Positions 60,181-64,000 of a DNA stretch of 64,000 nt are shown here, in pieces. Source of the DNA: Selaginella tamariscina. Lineage: Eukaryota; Streptophyta; Lycopodiopsida; Selaginellales; Selaginellaceae. The stretch spans positions 372,001-436,000 of the forward strand of contig PUQB01000071.1 in assembly GCA_003024785.1 (NCBI GenBank), read 5' to 3'. A program made the position numbers and the translations under genes. The notes beneath the pieces were generated by a model. That model made no database searches, had not been told where the DNA came from, and saw nothing but the letters and a program-made list of their open reading frames with translations. Within the stretch, counting starts at the first letter, position 1; every line of letters starts with the position of its first letter.

Positions 60181-62137
60181 TAAATATATTATTTAATATT
60201 TCTTAATTAATTAGAACGACGCTTAGAGACTTAATCAAAGCTTGATCGATCATAATTCTCAAACTCGAGAGCTTATATTTAATTTAGTTTATTAAATTAA
60301 ATTAAAATAGTTTAGTCTACAATATTGCTTTATTATTATGTAAAAGAATGTTATATTTGATATAATGTATTTTGTTTGTGCATATAATGTAATTTTTTGA
60401 TTATCTAGTTTAATGATATAAGATTACACGATCTTTACCGTTGAGGAGATGCAAAAAGGAACTTTGTAAGTTACTGCACAGAGAATGTGTTAGAATTTTT
60501 CATGTATTAATTAATTACACCCAATCCAATATTATTTTTAAATATATATTTACATTTTTATATACTTAGAATATTCTTAAGTCTAATAAGGACCTTTCAT
60601 GTGACGTAAGAATCTTTTGTAGCTGATGTTAAGACAGGTAAACTTATTCTATAAAGAAATATTGGTTGTCACAGTATTATTATGATTATAATTATAATTT
60701 TAAAACTTGATTAATTGACTCTTTTTGAAAGTATAATTTGAAATTTATAAGTCATATATTATTATGATTATAAATATAATTTCAAATAATGGTTTTAAAC
60801 ATAATTAAATTATTTATTTAAATTTCTTTAGTTCATGAGTTGATTTAAAACATTTATGTTAATTATGAAATTTGAAAAAAAAGGGTAAATATTTGAAATT
60901 TGAAGGATAATGAAAAATAAGAATAAATTATGAATAACTATACTATCATTAATTATCATATTTTGTTGTGTGTGTGTGTGTGTGTATTATAAATCAAAGA
61001 AAAGATGTTTTAACACATTCTATAGCATTATTTGGTTGAAGGTTTATAAAATGCGGCATTTATTTGCATTGTACCATTTTAAGTGTGTGTTTTAACTCGC
61101 GTATCTGCACGCATATGTGTGTGTATAGCATATATGACTTGACGCATTATAAGGTAAAAACGTAACTTAAAATATATATATATATATATATATATGATGG
61201 TTGCCTCCTTTCATAGCATCTTTGTACTTTACATTTTTTTCTTCTTTGTTTTTTGTTGGTAAACTTTTAGAGTTCTAAAACTTAAAAATCCTGCGTTGTG
61301 TCATTTTAGACGTGTATATACATTCGTATATACACGCACGCATGCATGCATACACATATCAATGTGTGTGTTTTAACTCTGCACGCATGTATGTATGGTA
61401 TAGCAATGCCGCCTAAATGGACTATCCTCTTGACTTATTAAATGACAATGTGCTAATAATATTCCATGCATATGTAAGATCTATTATATTTAAACTAGTA
61501 TATAATTAATTATAACACACTTACGTAAATGTAATGTAACTGATTATTTATATTGTATTTATTTTTTTATTATTATTCATTTTTCTATTTATATAAAGCT
61601 ATTGCATGCTTGAACCATGATAAGCATAACTCATTCGATGGTAAACTCTGGGAAGACCTATGTATGGTAAACTCAAATGTGAAACCTCTAATAAAATGCA
61701 AAACTACAAAGGTAAACTGTGTCTTAATTGTCTAGCACGATGTGAAACCTCGAACCAGTGAAACTCCAAAGATAAATCTAAGTTTGCCTCAAAGTACTGG
61801 ACTTAATTGGCTTAGTGAAGAAGAACAAATTATTCTACCTATACAATTCGCAGTTAGAATAATTTAATTATCATATTTATTCTTACCTACATATAAATAC
61901 ACAATACTATAAAGAATCATATTTTAAATTTTTATTGTAAATAATATTATTATTTAGATTATATATAGCTTATAGATAATATTGATATTATACAACTGCA
62001 AGTATATTAAAATTTACATCTAATTGATTATCCAGTGTTATATTACGTTTTTTCTACTTTTTACATAAACAAAGAGTTCCAACTCTTCATGTAAACAATG
62101 TAATATACAGTATATTGTATGTAATATTACAATGTAA

Positions 62138-62219
<82 letters not shown>

Positions 62220-64000
62220 TCTATATTGTTAAAATATTTACATATTACAGCAAATTATAGAATATATTATAAAATTTAGATTTTAAAAGTATTAATTTAT
62301 CATTTTATTGACAAACAAAGAATCTTACTAGAAAACCGAATGTACAAATTCAGGTGAATTTATTCATTACAATTTTCATACTTTTCTTAACAAGAATATT
62401 ACCTCTTTAATAAGTATGTCATATAATACCAATATATTGACATATCAGTTTTATTTATTATTTATTTAAACTTCATATATAGTTGGATACATATCCTTAA
62501 AATTTTATATTTACATATGTATCTTTGACACTTCAATTTAAAAACTTCATGCATATATTTTTAAATAATTAATAAAATTATATCATTAATTTTGATTGGG
62601 TCACCTGCATAATACCCCTAATTAGCCACTAATATAGTGGCTCTACAAAGTGAATACACTTCGGTAGTATTTTTAAAAGTGGCGGAGTTAAGGTTAAATT
62701 AACTTATGCATTCTAGCCTTTTTATTATATTTAACTTCAAAATGTAACAAAACTAAACATATACATTAATTAAAATATAATAGAATTATTTTTAAAAAAT
62801 TCATTTCTTAGCATTTGCTACTATGATATTATTTAACCTTATAAACTTTATGTTTATTTCATTCTAAATATTTTAATTAAGTATTATTAAAATTCAACAA
62901 TTATTAAGAGTATATATATATATAGAAATATCAATTTGTACGGGTACAACGAGGTACATATGAAAGTATAAAAAGTAAACGGGATTCTGCCACGTAGAAG
63001 ATCTAACGGATAGTTCTAACTTATGCAGCACCGATTTTCCATTCAAAAACATAAACCAGCGTGTCTATGCGTGTGTGTAGGGGAGAAACCTTAAAATACA
63101 ACATAACTGGAGGATAGAGTGGGTGTAAGTTATTAAATAAAAATAAAAATATATTTTTTATTTTTAATATTATATATATATATATTGTAAAACGAGTACA
63201 GAAGACGTGGAGGGAGTTTGTACTTGCAAGAACAACAAATACGATATACTTTAACGATTATATATATTATCTATTTAATTTACTACGTTAATTAAGTTTA
63301 TATACTGCTTAAATTTTTTATTTCTTTTGTGTGTGTAAAATATACACGTATTTTCGACATTATTCCGGCACGTGTACGGCTAAGATTGACCATGGTTAAG
63401 ATTGTATTATAGTTGACGGAATCCTAATAAAGATGATGGTAATGTAATTTTATTCTGTAAATATACAGACAATTACATATGATGTACAATCAAGTAGTTT
63501 TTGACTGTAGTATAATTTCTAATTTATTCATATACACATAAATAGTTATTTAATATATTATAAGAATATAAAAAAGAAAGTATTGAATTCAATTAACTCT
63601 CTCTCTATGTATAAGAGTAAAGGTAAACATTTACACCCATGAAAATTTCATATTTAACCACCCTCTCAAACATTAATTTGAAACTTCAGGAGAAGACACT
63701 TCTTTAAAATATATAACATTTTATAATTAATTCATAATTAATAATATTTAACTTATATATATATATATTTATATCTATATCTATATATATATATATATAA
63801 AATTATAATTTTCTATAGATTAATAATTCTAGAGTATCCCTTTAACGATTTAAATTTTAGGATTTTAACATTTTTTATGAGAAATATTTTTTAAATCGCA
63901 TTATTTAAATTTCGAACTACTTAATGGTTATGTATGTTTAATTTAATTTACCATCAAATTAAATAATTAAATTAAGAGATTTATTATTAGTTTGGAAAAA
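60181..64000. other. AT-rich intergenic region to the window end
   Basis: No recognisable gene. It contains a (GT)n at about 60966-60987, TA runs at 61175-61195 and 62141-62213, alternating tracts near 61310-61350, and GC-richer patches at about 61590-61850 and 62940-63090 with no recognisable product. Confidence 0.6.
62141..62213. repeat. Long (AT)n microsatellite
   Basis: About 70 bp of alternating A and T with one short interruption (taatataatt, 62171-62180). Confidence 0.95.

Noticed and set aside
1..64000. CRISPR arrays, bacterial operons or organelle DNA
   Set aside because: No spaced identical repeats of that type, no ribosome-binding-site-led gene strings and no recognisable plastid or mitochondrial genes.

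Overview
The window is nuclear DNA of a land plant. The genes have short GT-AG introns, and the ribosome-biogenesis gene has plant-type telo-box/site II promoter motifs. Other plant marks are a plant-specific DCD-domain protein, an F-box/kelch relic and Ty3/gypsy chromoviruses with a chromodomain. The background is very AT-rich and full of TG/AC, CT and AT microsatellites. I cannot resolve the lineage; short introns argue against a conifer.

Layout. 1-4070: two ~1.2 kb direct repeats flank a minus-strand F-box/kelch pseudogene. 4440-9035: minus-strand gypsy debris, with a protease relic, a putative LTR, an unidentified ORF downstream of pol, and an integrase fragment whose catalytic Glu reads Lys. 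9650-10170: degenerate tandem repeats. 13211-18597: a 15-exon NOM1/SGD1-type nucleolar MIF4G-MA3 gene, whose splice phases I checked exon by exon. 18950-19700: a small plant gene of unknown function. 20.7-28.9 kb: an AT-rich desert. 28979-30592: a solo LTR ('family A'). 31813-36885: a decayed chromovirus with a perfect 5-bp target duplication. 40600-42820: a minus-strand DCD-domain gene. 44683-54130: a four-level transposon nest, with a LINE split by a family A LTR, that LTR split by a second chromovirus, and a family A fragment inside that chromovirus. 54.9-58.4 kb: a diverged tandem duplication leading to an intronless protein kinase (58542-59719) with one frameshift. The remainder to 64000 is AT-rich and without recognisable genes.

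The host genes (NOM1-like, small gene, DCD protein, kinase) are not evidently a functional cluster. NOM1-like is expected in the nucleolus in small-subunit maturation, the DCD protein in stress or cell-death responses, and the kinase in signalling. Most of the window is repeat-derived. Three frameshifts in otherwise intact host genes (two in NOM1 exon 1, one in the kinase) are each one base short and lie in GC-rich coding DNA. That looks more like consensus deletions in the assembly than gene death, but the sequence alone cannot decide. I found no CRISPR array, rRNA or convincing tRNA. The candidates for something new are the transposon nest, the post-integrase ORF, the duplicated acidic mini-exons of NOM1 and the kinase tail.
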